The notes under the pieces: generated by a model
What the model was told of the DNA's origin: nothing
The model's input: the letters and a program-made list of their open reading frames with translations, nothing else
Databases searched by the model: none
Source of the DNA: Sphingomonas sp. LT1P40
GTDB taxonomy: Bacteria; Pseudomonadota; Alphaproteobacteria; Sphingomonadales; Sphingomonadaceae
NCBI RefSeq assembly: GCF_036663835.1
Contig: NZ_JAXOJT010000002.1
Location: forward strand, 859,501-923,500
Reading direction: 5' to 3'
Length of the DNA: 64,000 bases
Program-made: the position numbers and the translations under genes
Shown here: positions 1 through 7,683 of the stretch, piece after piece
Layout of the letters: each line of letters starts with the position of its first letter
Position numbering within the stretch: the stretch's first letter is position 1

Positions 1-415
1 GGGTCGCGATCGAGGCGGGGTTGTCGGTGAAGGCGAGGCCGACCAGGCCGATCTTGCCGGTGCCGGAATAGCTGGGCGTCAGTTCGACGGAGGGAAATGG
101 TTTCTGCCCGCTCTGTGCCAGTCCGACCAGCTGGTCGAGCGCATCGACCTGAGCATAGAGAGCGCGGCGCTTTTCGACCTTGCCGTCGATCGTGACGTCG
201 TCAGTCTGCGCCTTGACCGCGATCACGTCGCCATAGCGGTTGAACGGCGGCTGCGGGCTGAAGCCGGTGAGATGCTCGATGTTGATCCCCGGCGTGTAGG
301 TATCGACATTGAAGGTTTCGACGATCTGGTCGATCATCTCGGGCGTGATCTCCCGCCCGTCGCTGATGGTCTGGCCTGCGACGAATGCGCGGAAGAACTT
401 GCTCTTGGTGCCCAT
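1..415 (-). CDS. P2 gpO-like capsid scaffolding protein/protease, N-terminal part
   Basis: This gene runs off the left edge, so only the first 138 residues are visible. In the GPO family the protein scaffolds procapsid assembly and acts as a serine protease on capsid proteins. The visible part resembles phage P2 gpO along its length: an SKFFR start, a DGR motif with Asp19, an IEHL motif with His48, an RYGDV motif and a serine at about residue 109. Asp19, His48 and a serine near 107 match the reported P2 triad, recalled rather than searched. ATG at 415 gives the family-typical N-terminus. It is divergent from terminase and portal, as in P2, which makes identification strong even though the gene is cut. 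Confidence 0.88.
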   Translation of the reverse strand, partial: MGTKSKFFRAFVAGQTISDGREITPEMIDQIVETFNVDTYTPGINIEHLTGFSPQPPFNRYGDVIAVKAQTDDVTIDGKVEKRRALYAQVDALDQLVGLAQSGQKPFPSVELTPSYSGTGKIGLVGLAFTDNPASIAT

Positions 416-558
416 GGCGGTTCGGTCCCTCGGATCGGTTCGATGATGGCGGACAAGGCCGCGCTGACCGGTCGAACAGGGACTGAAGAGGAGCGGATGC
501 TCAAGCTTGGGTGTTTGTAGAAGCGGACTCTACAAGGGCGTTACCATGCTGCGACGCG

Positions 559-587
559 AAAAACGCCCGCCTCCAGAGAGACGGGCG
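559..587 (-). terminator. Rho-independent terminator of the repeat-protein gene
   Basis: On the minus strand a hairpin with CGCCCG/CGGGCG arms (564-569 and 582-587) is followed by five T residues. It lies 30 bp beyond the stop of the gene at 617-1537 and before gpO. It should uncouple that gene from the capsid genes. Confidence 0.7.
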
Positions 588-616
588 CAGTCTAAACCGA
601 ATGTCACAGCCAGTCG

Positions 617-1537
617 TCAGGCCCCACCGAGCTTCGAAACAAACTCCTCAACCGTCGCGCGTTCTTGGTGAAGCAGCGTGCTGATCTGAACATCGAACTT
701 TGCGTCAGCTTCAGCTTTCTTAACCCTGGCCAAATCGAGCTTGGCACTGAGGTCGGAGATCATCTGCCGACTTTCATCGGAGTCGATGCTGGAAAATTTC
801 GAAATCGAACTCTCCAGCATCGTGATCGCTGGCTCCATGAGCGCCGCTGTTTCGAGGCGCTTATTCTGAAGCGAGGTACGCAAGCAGGAAAAAAGCGCGG
901 TGGCAGCTTGGGCGAAATCAGCCGCCGCAAGAGCAACAGCCTCCGCCTTCACCCCAGCCGTTTCACGTTGCGCGTTTTCGGTGAGTTTTTGAGCCTCGAT
1001 TTGAATGTTTACGTGCGCTTCGATCAGCTTGAATTGCGGCAAACCCATAATAATCTCTTGACGCGCCATCGTGAACTCAGGGATCCCGAGCGTCATTTCG
1101 GTCCGGTCTACGCGAAACTCGGGTACACCCATGACGATCCGCTGCTCCTGCATGAAAAATTCAGGAACCTCGATCAGGATATCTTTCCAAACGACGGTGA
1201 AGCCGTGAAATTCCGGATACTGGCCGACCTTTTGCAGCGTCATGCGCACCGATGGCGTGTGGAAAATCATTTCCTGATTGACCATTGTGACCTGCGGCAG
1301 GTCGAGAACCCAGTCTTGATCGACAATTTCCACCTCTGGAAGGTCGAATACGATCTTTGTCTCGTCCCAAGTCACCTCGAACTCGAAATACGCTTGGTTC
1401 TCTGCCTCGTCCCGCAATCCGATTGCAGCTTCCGAGTACCGATCAGACAGCACCTTCAGCTTCTCGCTAATATCGGTACCTGCCTTCTCTGCCACCAGTT
1501 TCAAGTCATTCTGATATGCCAAGCATCCCTGAGTCAT
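617..1537 (-). CDS. Unknown prophage protein with 14-residue repeats and helical tail
   Basis: I do not recognise this 306-residue protein. Residues 1-60 look helical. Residues about 65-178 contain a 14-residue repeat of the form (G/D)-hydrophobic-P-(E/Q)-(F/V)-x-(M/I/V)-x-x-(Q/T)-(E/D)-x-(I/V)-(M/L), with clear units such as GIPEFTMARQEIIM and DLPQVTMVNQEMIF. The alternating hydrophobic pattern suggests stacked beta strands. Residues about 180-300 are Ala/Glu/Lys-rich and probably coiled coil. ATG at 1537 is preferred because a GGGGAG sequence lies seven bases upstream; longer TTG or ATG starts are possible. It sits between gpO and gpP, where P2 has no gene, and has its own terminator, so it is probably cargo (a moron). 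There is no signal peptide or membrane segment. Function unknown. Confidence 0.8.
   Translation of the reverse strand: MTQGCLAYQNDLKLVAEKAGTDISEKLKVLSDRYSEAAIGLRDEAENQAYFEFEVTWDETKIVFDLPEVEIVDQDWVLDLPQVTMVNQEMIFHTPSVRMTLQKVGQYPEFHGFTVVWKDILIEVPEFFMQEQRIVMGVPEFRVDRTEMTLGIPEFTMARQEIIMGLPQFKLIEAHVNIQIEAQKLTENAQRETAGVKAEAVALAAADFAQAATALFSCLRTSLQNKRLETAALMEPAITMLESSISKFSSIDSDESRQMISDLSAKLDLARVKKAEADAKFDVQISTLLHQERATVEEFVSKLGGA
1006..1345 (-). repeat. Tandem 14-codon repeats in the prophage cargo gene
   Basis: This stretch encodes about seven degenerate 14-residue units of the gene at 617-1537. The consensus proline-glutamate/glutamine core recurs at a regular period, with one longer irregular unit in the middle around a WKD motif. 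The units have diverged at the DNA level, so this is an old protein repeat rather than a recent tandem duplication. Confidence 0.7.
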
Positions 1538-1727
1538 CTGCATTCTCCCCTCTATTCGGATCGCCCTTTCGACCCGATGCAAATAGTTTTGCGACGAAGA
1601 TGTAACACGGGTTGGTCATGAATTGAACGAAAGTGTAACTAACTATGTCGGCGCTGCTTTCTTCGTTCAGAAATGTCACCGTGTAGAGCTGCGCTCTACA
1701 TGATTGCGGGGATTGTAGGGACGGCAG

Positions 1728-3875
1728 TTGCTAACCGAATTGATCCAGGTGACGCCGCCCGACAATCCATTGCCCTCGCACGCCATGCCGATTCCGATCG
1801 ATGCGCGCCGACAGGCGCGCAGCCTGTACTGGCGCGGGTGGGGCATTACCCAGATCGCCGACGAACTGGATCTGAAGCGGTCCACGGTGCAGGCGTGGAA
1901 AGACCGGGAGAAGTGGGACGAGGCGCCGTCGCTGTCGAAGATCGAGGACGCGCTCGAGTGCCGACTCAATTCGCTGATCGCCAAGGAAAGCAAGACGGGC
2001 GGCGATTTCAAGGAAATCGATTTGCTGATGCGTCAGGTCGTGGCGACCGCGCGCGTGCGACGATACGAGGCACCCGGCGGGCACGCGGGCGATCTCAACG
2101 AGAAAGTCGGCAACCGCAACGCGGGCGAGCGCAAGAAAGCCGCGAAGAACCATTTCACCGAAGAACAGGTCGAGCAGCTCGAGGCGATCTTCGAAGCCGA
2201 GCTGTTCGGCTATCAGGAGGACTGGTGGGCGGCGAAGGACAATCGCACGCGCATGATCCTGAAGTCGCGCCAGATCGGCGCGACATGGTATTTCGCCCGC
2301 GAGGCGTTGATCGATGCCCTGCGCGGGGGTGGCAACCAGATATTTCTGTCGGCGTCGAAGAACCAGGCGCACATTTTCCGGGGCTACATCATCCAGTTCG
2401 CGGCGCGGGTCGGCGTCAAGCTGCAGGGTGACCCGATCGTCATCACCGCCGACACGATGCCCGAGGGCGAACCGGCGGCGGAGCTGATCTTCCTCGGCAC
2501 CAATGCGCGCACCGCGCAGGGCTATCATGGCAATTTCTACTTCGACGAGTTCTTCTGGACCTATGGATTCGAGGAGCTGAACAAGGTCGCCAGCGGCATG
2601 GCGATGCACAAGCGCTGGCGCCGCACCTATTTCTCAACCCCGTCCAGTGTCGCGCATCAGGCCCATCCCTATTGGACCGGCGAGCGCCGCAATCGTCGCG
2701 TCAAGAAAGAGGACCGCGTCACGATCGACGTCAGCCATGCCCGGCTGCAGGCCGGCGTGCTGTGCGAGGATCAGGTGTGGCGTCAAATCGTGACGATCGA
2801 GGACGCTGGCGCGCGCGGGTGCGACCTGTTCGACATCGACGAGCTGCGCGTCGAATATGCCCCCGACGAATTCGCCAACCTGCTGATGTGCCAGTTCGTC
2901 GACGACAGCCTGTCGGCGTTCAAGTTCAACGAGCTGCAACGCGCGACGGTCGATGCGATCGTCGATTGGCGCGACGTGGATCTGCTCGCCAACCGGCCCG
3001 TCGGCAATCATCCGGTGTGGGCGGGGTACGATCCGCAGGAGAGCGAAGACGGCGACAATGCGGCGCTGGTCATCGCGCTGCCGCCGGAAGGGCCGGGGGG
3101 CAAGTTCCGCCTGCTCGAGCGCTGGCCGCTACGTGGCCTCGATTTCGAGGCACAGGCCGAGTTCGTCGTCGCGCGGCTCAAGCGATACAATTGCACCTAT
3201 CTGGGCGTCGATGCCACCGGCGTCGGGGCGGCCGTCTATCAGCTGTTGCGCGACCGCATGCGCGGCGTGGTCAAGATCGAATATTCGCTCGAGACCAAGG
3301 CCGCGATGGTGATGAAGGCGCAGCACAGCTTCGCGCGGGGGCGGATCGAGTTCGACGCCGGGTGGATCGACGTGCAGTCGTCTTTCCTGTCGATCAAAAA
3401 GGCGCTCACCGGAAGCGGGCGCGCGATCACGTTCAAGGCGAGCCGCAGCGAAGAGACCGGCCATGCCGATCTGGCGTGGGCCGTCATGCACATCCTTATC
3501 AACGAACCCCTGGACGGCAAGGCGCGGCCAAAGACGCGCATGGAGATTATCGATGGCGAAGCGGAAGACCCGGCGGATGTCGCGGGGGGAGACGGTGGCG
3601 GCTTCAGCTGGGGCGATCGTAGCGACAAATTCGTCGGCATCGAGCGAGGGGAAATCGGGCGGGATGGCGTTCAGCTTCGGCGATCCGGAGCCGGTGCTCA
3701 ACCGACGCGAGATCATGGACATGCTGGAGTGCGTCCACAATGGCCGCTGGTACGAGCCTCCCATTCCCGTCGATGGGCTGGCCCGTGCGTTTCGCGTGTC
3801 GCCGCACCACAGCTCCGCCATCTTCCTCAAGCGCAATCTGCTGGTCGCCGCGTTCCGGCCATCGCCGCGGTTTAG
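1728..3875 (+). CDS. P2 gpP-like terminase large subunit (3' end overlaps portal)
   Basis: This is the ATP-driven DNA packaging motor and nuclease of a P2-like phage. A helix-turn-helix occupies residues 36-62 (GWGITQIADELDLKRSTV). A Walker A-like segment KSRQIGATW lies at about 179-187, and a Walker B-like YFDEFFW with Asp-Glu 273-274. A nuclease-type start, GYDPQESEDGDN, lies near 433-444. TTG at 1728 has AGGGA six bases upstream; ATG at 1785 is an alternative. The frame stays open to 3875, although gpQ begins at 3553. The last 107 residues therefore overlap the portal gene in another frame and do not look like protein, so a normal stop was probably lost or shifted. Confidence 0.85.
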   Translation: MLTELIQVTPPDNPLPSHAMPIPIDARRQARSLYWRGWGITQIADELDLKRSTVQAWKDREKWDEAPSLSKIEDALECRLNSLIAKESKTGGDFKEIDLLMRQVVATARVRRYEAPGGHAGDLNEKVGNRNAGERKKAAKNHFTEEQVEQLEAIFEAELFGYQEDWWAAKDNRTRMILKSRQIGATWYFAREALIDALRGGGNQIFLSASKNQAHIFRGYIIQFAARVGVKLQGDPIVITADTMPEGEPAAELIFLGTNARTAQGYHGNFYFDEFFWTYGFEELNKVASGMAMHKRWRRTYFSTPSSVAHQAHPYWTGERRNRRVKKEDRVTIDVSHARLQAGVLCEDQVWRQIVTIEDAGARGCDLFDIDELRVEYAPDEFANLLMCQFVDDSLSAFKFNELQRATVDAIVDWRDVDLLANRPVGNHPVWAGYDPQESEDGDNAALVIALPPEGPGGKFRLLERWPLRGLDFEAQAEFVVARLKRYNCTYLGVDATGVGAAVYQLLRDRMRGVVKIEYSLETKAAMVMKAQHSFARGRIEFDAGWIDVQSSFLSIKKALTGSGRAITFKASRSEETGHADLAWAVMHILINEPLDGKARPKTRMEIIDGEAEDPADVAGGDGGGFSWGDRSDKFVGIERGEIGRDGVQLRRSGAGAQPTRDHGHAGVRPQWPLVRASHSRRWAGPCVSRVAAPQLRHLPQAQSAGRRVPAIAAV

Positions 3876-4629
3876 CCGGGCGGCGTTCGAGGCACTGGTT
3901 CAGGACTATCTCGTATTCGGATTCGGCTTCCTGGAGGCGCGGCTGAACGTGCTGGGAGGGGTTATGCGATACGATCATACGCTCGCCAAATATACGCGGC
4001 GCGGGTTGCTGCCGGGGCAGTTCTGGTTCGTGCCGGGCTATGGCGCGGAGACCGAATTCCGGCCCGGTAGCGTGCTGATGCTGCGGCAGCCCGACATCAA
4101 TCAGGAGATTTATGGCGTCCCCGAATATCTGAGCGCGCTGCAGTCGGCGTTGCTCAACGAGGCCGCGACGCTGTTTCGGCGCCGCTATTATCTCAACGGA
4201 AGCCATGCCGGCTATATCCTCTATGCCACCGGCGATATCGACGAGAACGACACGGTCGCAATGCGTGACGCGCTGCGCAAATCGAAGGGGCCGGGCAATT
4301 TCAAGAACCTGTTCGTCCATGCGCCGAATGGCAAGGAAGGCAGCCTGAAGATCCTGCCGATCGCCGAGGTCGGCGCGAAAGACGAGTTTCTGGGGATCAA
4401 GAACGCGACGCGCGACGATGTGCTCGCCGCGCACCGGGTGCCGCCGCAGATGCTGGGCATCGTGCCGGCGCAAGGGTCGGTGCTGGGCAACCCGCTGCAG
4501 GCGATGGCGGGGTTCTGGATGCTCGAGATTATGCCGCTGATGGCGCGGTTCCTGCAGCTGAACGACGATGCCGGTGAAGAGCTGGTCGCGTTCGACCAGC
4601 TGATCGACCCCGCCGCAGCTGCGGCCTGA
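3553..4629 (+). CDS. P2 gpQ-like portal protein
   Basis: This 358-residue protein forms the portal ring at the packaging vertex of the phage head. The segments FSFGDPEPVL near the start, RRYYLNGSHAGYILY, and the AHRVPPQMLGI region near the C-terminus are typical of PBSX/P2 portal proteins. The length is in the usual range for gpQ. ATG at 3553 has GGAG seven bases upstream. The gene follows the terminase in the same direction, the P2 order P then Q. The C-terminus ends in a run of alanines. Confidence 0.88.
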   Translation: MAKRKTRRMSRGETVAASAGAIVATNSSASSEGKSGGMAFSFGDPEPVLNRREIMDMLECVHNGRWYEPPIPVDGLARAFRVSPHHSSAIFLKRNLLVAAFRPSPRFSRAAFEALVQDYLVFGFGFLEARLNVLGGVMRYDHTLAKYTRRGLLPGQFWFVPGYGAETEFRPGSVLMLRQPDINQEIYGVPEYLSALQSALLNEAATLFRRRYYLNGSHAGYILYATGDIDENDTVAMRDALRKSKGPGNFKNLFVHAPNGKEGSLKILPIAEVGAKDEFLGIKNATRDDVLAAHRVPPQMLGIVPAQGSVLGNPLQAMAGFWMLEIMPLMARFLQLNDDAGEELVAFDQLIDPAAAAA

Positions 4630-4631
4630 GA

Positions 4632-4667
4632 TTGCCCCCGCCGGTCGAGTTGGCCGGGCGGGGGCAA
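4632..4667. other. GC-rich hairpin after portal; terminator or cos region
   Basis: An 11-bp perfect stem (TTGCCCCCGCC and its complement) with a 14-base loop lies directly after the portal stop. There is no T-run, so it is a weak candidate terminator. In P2 the cohesive-end site lies just beyond gene Q, so the hairpin and the following GC-rich stretch to about 4700 could belong to the packaging site. That role is inferred from position only. Confidence 0.4.
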
Positions 4668-4783
4668 GCCGGGTGGCGGCCCGGCCTACCGACGAGGTTA
4701 CGCTCGCCATGACAGATCGGCCAGTCGGCCATCCCGCACCCGATGAAATCGGGTCGGATCTCTAAAAAGGCGAGAATTCCAAC

Positions 4784-5587
4784 ATGTATAGCGTAAATGT
4801 GAAGCCGGTGGCGCCCGCCGCCGGATATATCGGTGGAAAGCGTAATCTGGCGGGGCGAATCGTCCGGATCCTCGATGGAGTCGATCACGAGGCCTATGCC
4901 GAGCCGTTCGTCGGGATGGGCGGCATCTTTCTGCGCCGGCGCAAGCGGATGCGGGTCGAGGTCATCAACGATATTTCCGGCGACGTTGCGACTTTCTTTC
5001 GCGTGCTCCAGGAGCATTATCCGTACCTGATCGACGTGCTGCGCTGGCGCGTGAGCAGCCGGGCCGAGTTTGAACGATTGATGGCGACGCCGCCGGAGCG
5101 GCTGACAGATCTCAATCGGGCGGCGCGGTTCCTCTACCTTCAGCGGCTCGCGTTCGGTGGGCGGGTGAAGGGCCGGACCTTTGGCGTCGATTTCAGCCAG
5201 GGCGCGCGGTTCAACGTGTCGAAGCTGGAACCGATGCTGGCGGAGATCCACGAGCGGCTTGCCGGCGTCGTCATCGAGCAGCTGCCCTTTGCCGATTTCA
5301 TCAAGCGATACGACCGGCCCGGCATGATGTTCTATCTCGATCCCCCCTATTGGGGGTGCGAACGCGATTATGGCGACGGGGTGTTCGATCGGGCCGACTT
5401 CGAACGTCTCGCTGTTCAACTGCGCGATGTGCGCGGGCGGTTCGTGCTCTCGATCAACGACACGTCGGGCGTGCGTGACGTCTTCGGAGGCTTCATGCAT
5501 GCCGAGGTGGAGACCACCTATACCGCCGGGCGGGGGGCGGGGAAGGCAGCCGCCGAGCTGCTAATCAGCAATTTCGATCTCGGGTAA
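4784..5587 (+). CDS. DNA N6-adenine methyltransferase (D12 class)
   Basis: This 267-residue enzyme is predicted to methylate adenine in DNA with S-adenosylmethionine. Motif I is seen as EPFVGMGGIF at residues 40-49, preceded by YIGGKR near 15-20. The catalytic motif DPPY lies at 186-189, followed by a typical SINDT strand. The order of motifs fits the Dam/D12 class. Start ATG at 4784 follows an AAGGCGAG sequence. It lies downstream of the phage portal gene with no restriction enzyme nearby. A solitary methylase can protect phage DNA from host restriction or alter gene control; the target site cannot be read from the sequence. Confidence 0.88.
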   Translation: MYSVNVKPVAPAAGYIGGKRNLAGRIVRILDGVDHEAYAEPFVGMGGIFLRRRKRMRVEVINDISGDVATFFRVLQEHYPYLIDVLRWRVSSRAEFERLMATPPERLTDLNRAARFLYLQRLAFGGRVKGRTFGVDFSQGARFNVSKLEPMLAEIHERLAGVVIEQLPFADFIKRYDRPGMMFYLDPPYWGCERDYGDGVFDRADFERLAVQLRDVRGRFVLSINDTSGVRDVFGGFMHAEVETTYTAGRGAGKAAAELLISNFDLG

Positions 5588-5688
5588 CGGGCAGGGCGCT
5601 GGCGGGCGCCCGTTCGGCGCACGCTCCGAATTGCACGTCATGGCACCGAAGAGCATGCTGTGCGGGTGGTTCATTCGTGGAGGGTACA

Positions 5689-6060
5689 TTGGCCGGTTCG
5701 CAACGGGCGCCGACGCCCAAATTCTTCGTTGGGGATGATCACAAGGAGGCGATGGCAGAGCAGTTCGTCGCGCAGATGATTTTCACGCTCGATCGGCTGA
5801 CGTCCGAGCCAGGGTCACCGCTCGCCGATGATTTCATCGATATTCTCGCGCGTGCGGCGGCAGTGATGTTGTCGGCCGACACGAACCTCGATACGCCCGC
5901 GAGACAGCGGCAAGGCGCGGAAACCGTCGCAGTGCACATATTGCGGCATCTGAAACGGTATCGGGCCGAAGAAGGGGAGACAGGTCGAGGGGCGTTCTAC
6001 CGCATCCTCGAAGCCAACCCGATTCCCGACGAAATGAAGCGATATTGGAACGACAGCTAG
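5689..6060 (+). CDS. Hypothetical prophage protein
   Basis: I do not recognise this 123-residue, probably soluble and mostly helical protein. A TTG start at 5689 is preferred because GGAGGG lies five bases upstream; a GTG at 5677 would overlap that site. It follows the methylase in the same direction after about 100 bp. It has no signal peptide, membrane segment or clear motif. Codon use resembles its neighbours, and the coding call rests on the open frame and ribosome binding site. Confidence 0.6.
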   Translation: MAGSQRAPTPKFFVGDDHKEAMAEQFVAQMIFTLDRLTSEPGSPLADDFIDILARAAAVMLSADTNLDTPARQRQGAETVAVHILRHLKRYRAEEGETGRGAFYRILEANPIPDEMKRYWNDS

Positions 6061-6308
6061 GGTTCGAAAATCGATTTGTATCTTGTCCGAACCCTTTTCA
6101 GCGCGTCACGATCCGCACCAGAATGTCTTATGCTGGGTGGAAAGGATGCTCGCGGATTTCGATCCTTCCGTGCGGTCCGTTTCGTCCGCTCCAACGCAAT
6201 CTCATTGCAGGATCGCGGTGGCACTGACCCAGCCACTGCGATCCAAAAAACGCTTTACCGTAAAATAATTTAACGCCATGAGTTGAGAACTACGGGGGGA
6301 TCTACATC

Positions 6309-6812
6309 ATGAAAATAATACTCGCTGCAACTGCGGCTGCGCTGGCGTTCGGGACTGGCGGATGCGCCACGGTGCTTAACGGTACCAATGTGGATTATGC
6401 TTCGCAGTCAAAGCCCGAGGGCGCGACCGTGAAATTTACCGGCGGCGAAGAGTGCGTGACGCCTTGTATGCTGAAGTTCAAACGTAAGAACGATCAGCGC
6501 GCCGATTTTACGATGGCCGGGTATAAGCCGACTTATGTCTTGATACAGTCGAAACTGGGTGGTTCGGCATTCGGCAATATTCTGCTTGGCGGCGGCGTCG
6601 GCGCGATCGTCGACGGCAGCAACGGTGCCAGTAACCGGCTGTACCCGCGCCCGTTGATCGTGCGCATGGCTCGCGAAAACACGGACGAAGAGGCTGTTCT
6701 GCTCGACAAGAACGGTAAAGTCGTGACCACCGTCAAGGCGCATAATGACAGCGTACGAATCGACGTTGCGAAGACGATCGGACCCAAGCTGGCTGGTCTG
6801 GAAGGGGAATAG
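6309..6812 (+). CDS. Prophage-borne lipoprotein
   Basis: A 167-residue predicted lipoprotein. Hydrophobic residues 1-18 end in a TGGC lipobox with Cys19 as the acylation site. The mature start CATVLNGT, followed by a PEGA-like stretch (KPEGATVKFTG, then TPCMLKFKR), resembles a widespread family of small proteobacterial lipoproteins of unknown role. A Gly-rich stretch near residues 95-108 could be an amphipathic or short membrane-associated segment. A G-rich ribosome site precedes the ATG, and a strong terminator follows. The isolated unit inside a prophage suggests a lysogenic-conversion gene, like Bor-type lipoproteins, but that is inference. Confidence 0.78.
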   Translation: MKIILAATAAALAFGTGGCATVLNGTNVDYASQSKPEGATVKFTGGEECVTPCMLKFKRKNDQRADFTMAGYKPTYVLIQSKLGGSAFGNILLGGGVGAIVDGSNGASNRLYPRPLIVRMARENTDEEAVLLDKNGKVVTTVKAHNDSVRIDVAKTIGPKLAGLEGE

Positions 6813-6843
6813 CGGTTGCCGCTTTGCGGCGACTGATGAACGG

Positions 6844-6879
6844 ACGGAGCAGCGTTGTTGGCGCTGCTCCGTTTTTTTT
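6844..6879 (+). terminator. Strong intrinsic terminator after lipoprotein
   Basis: Arms ACGGAGCAGCG and its complement form an 11-bp stem with a seven-base loop, followed by eight T residues. It ends the single-gene transcript of the lipoprotein and protects the convergent SRAP genes from read-through. Confidence 0.9.
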
Positions 6880-6961
6880 GTGATCTCGATACTCTGGCGG
6901 TGGACTAGCGGTTTCGCATGCGGCGGAGCAGGTGGGTGGTTCGCTGCTGGCAGACACACGT

Positions 6962-7651
6962 TCATGCCGGCTCGACGATATCGAGGGCGCCTCCGTCGGA
7001 CAATCGCGGCGTCGTGATCTGGACGTCCATCGGTCCCGCATAGGGGCGCTGCAACTTTTTCGCCTGGCTCGCCGGGGCCTCGAGCCATGTCGACCATTCG
7101 TCCGGCGCAATGATCACCGGCATCGCCTTTGGGTGATATTCGCCGACGATCGCGTTCGGAGCGCAGGTCAGGAACGCATAGGCGCGGCCGCGCGGCGTGT
7201 CTGTCCATAGCCCTGCGAAAACGCCGACAGGCTGGTCGGGCAGGCAGAACCAAGCCTGTTTCGGGAGATTATCGTCGCCCTTACCGCCCTCAGGATGCGG
7301 CTCGGCGAAATGCGTGAAGGGGACAAGGCAGCGATGCGCGGGATCCGCGAAAGTATCCCGCCAAAGTGGGTAGTGTGGGTGGCGCACATTGGTGATGAAT
7401 CGATCGAGCATGGTCCCTGGTCGCTTGCCGGGCACCTGATGCGGGAAGCCCCATTCCATCAGCTCGGCGACGAGCGGGCGGTTGCCGTCTTGGGCGCGGC
7501 GCACGACCAGGCCGTGGCGCGCTGTCTTCTTGCCCGTGGGGAAGATTTGGCCAGGTCGAGGCCGATCCGTCCAGTCGGCGTCGATCGCGACGCCATGGTG
7601 ATCGAGCCAGAGCTGCACCGCCTTGTCGCTTTGATGCTTGCGATTGCACAT
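6962..7651 (-). CDS. SRAP-family protein (HMCES/YedK-like)
   Basis: SRAP proteins bind abasic sites in single-stranded DNA and form a covalent bond through Cys2, shielding the lesion. ATG at 7651 is chosen because it exposes Met-Cys-Asn; a TTG start at 7687 would bury the cysteine. All four expected active residues are visible in this 229-residue protein: Cys2, Asn88 in ITNVRH, Glu117 in HFAEP and His173 in EYHPKAMP. The RCLVP and FAGLW core motifs are also present. It is the second gene of a pair, 32 bp downstream of a divergent paralogue. In a prophage it could protect phage DNA during replication or SOS conditions. Confidence 0.9.
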   Translation of the reverse strand: MCNRKHQSDKAVQLWLDHHGVAIDADWTDRPRPGQIFPTGKKTARHGLVVRRAQDGNRPLVAELMEWGFPHQVPGKRPGTMLDRFITNVRHPHYPLWRDTFADPAHRCLVPFTHFAEPHPEGGKGDDNLPKQAWFCLPDQPVGVFAGLWTDTPRGRAYAFLTCAPNAIVGEYHPKAMPVIIAPDEWSTWLEAPASQAKKLQRPYAGPMDVQITTPRLSDGGALDIVEPA

Positions 7652-7683
7652 GGGCCGGATGTCGCGCCGATCGCGTGGTGGAG

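Noticed and set aside
665..1621. Long plus-strand frame opposite the repeat protein
   Set aside because: No motif and no ribosome site. The minus strand has a regular protein repeat, a good ribosome site and a terminator.
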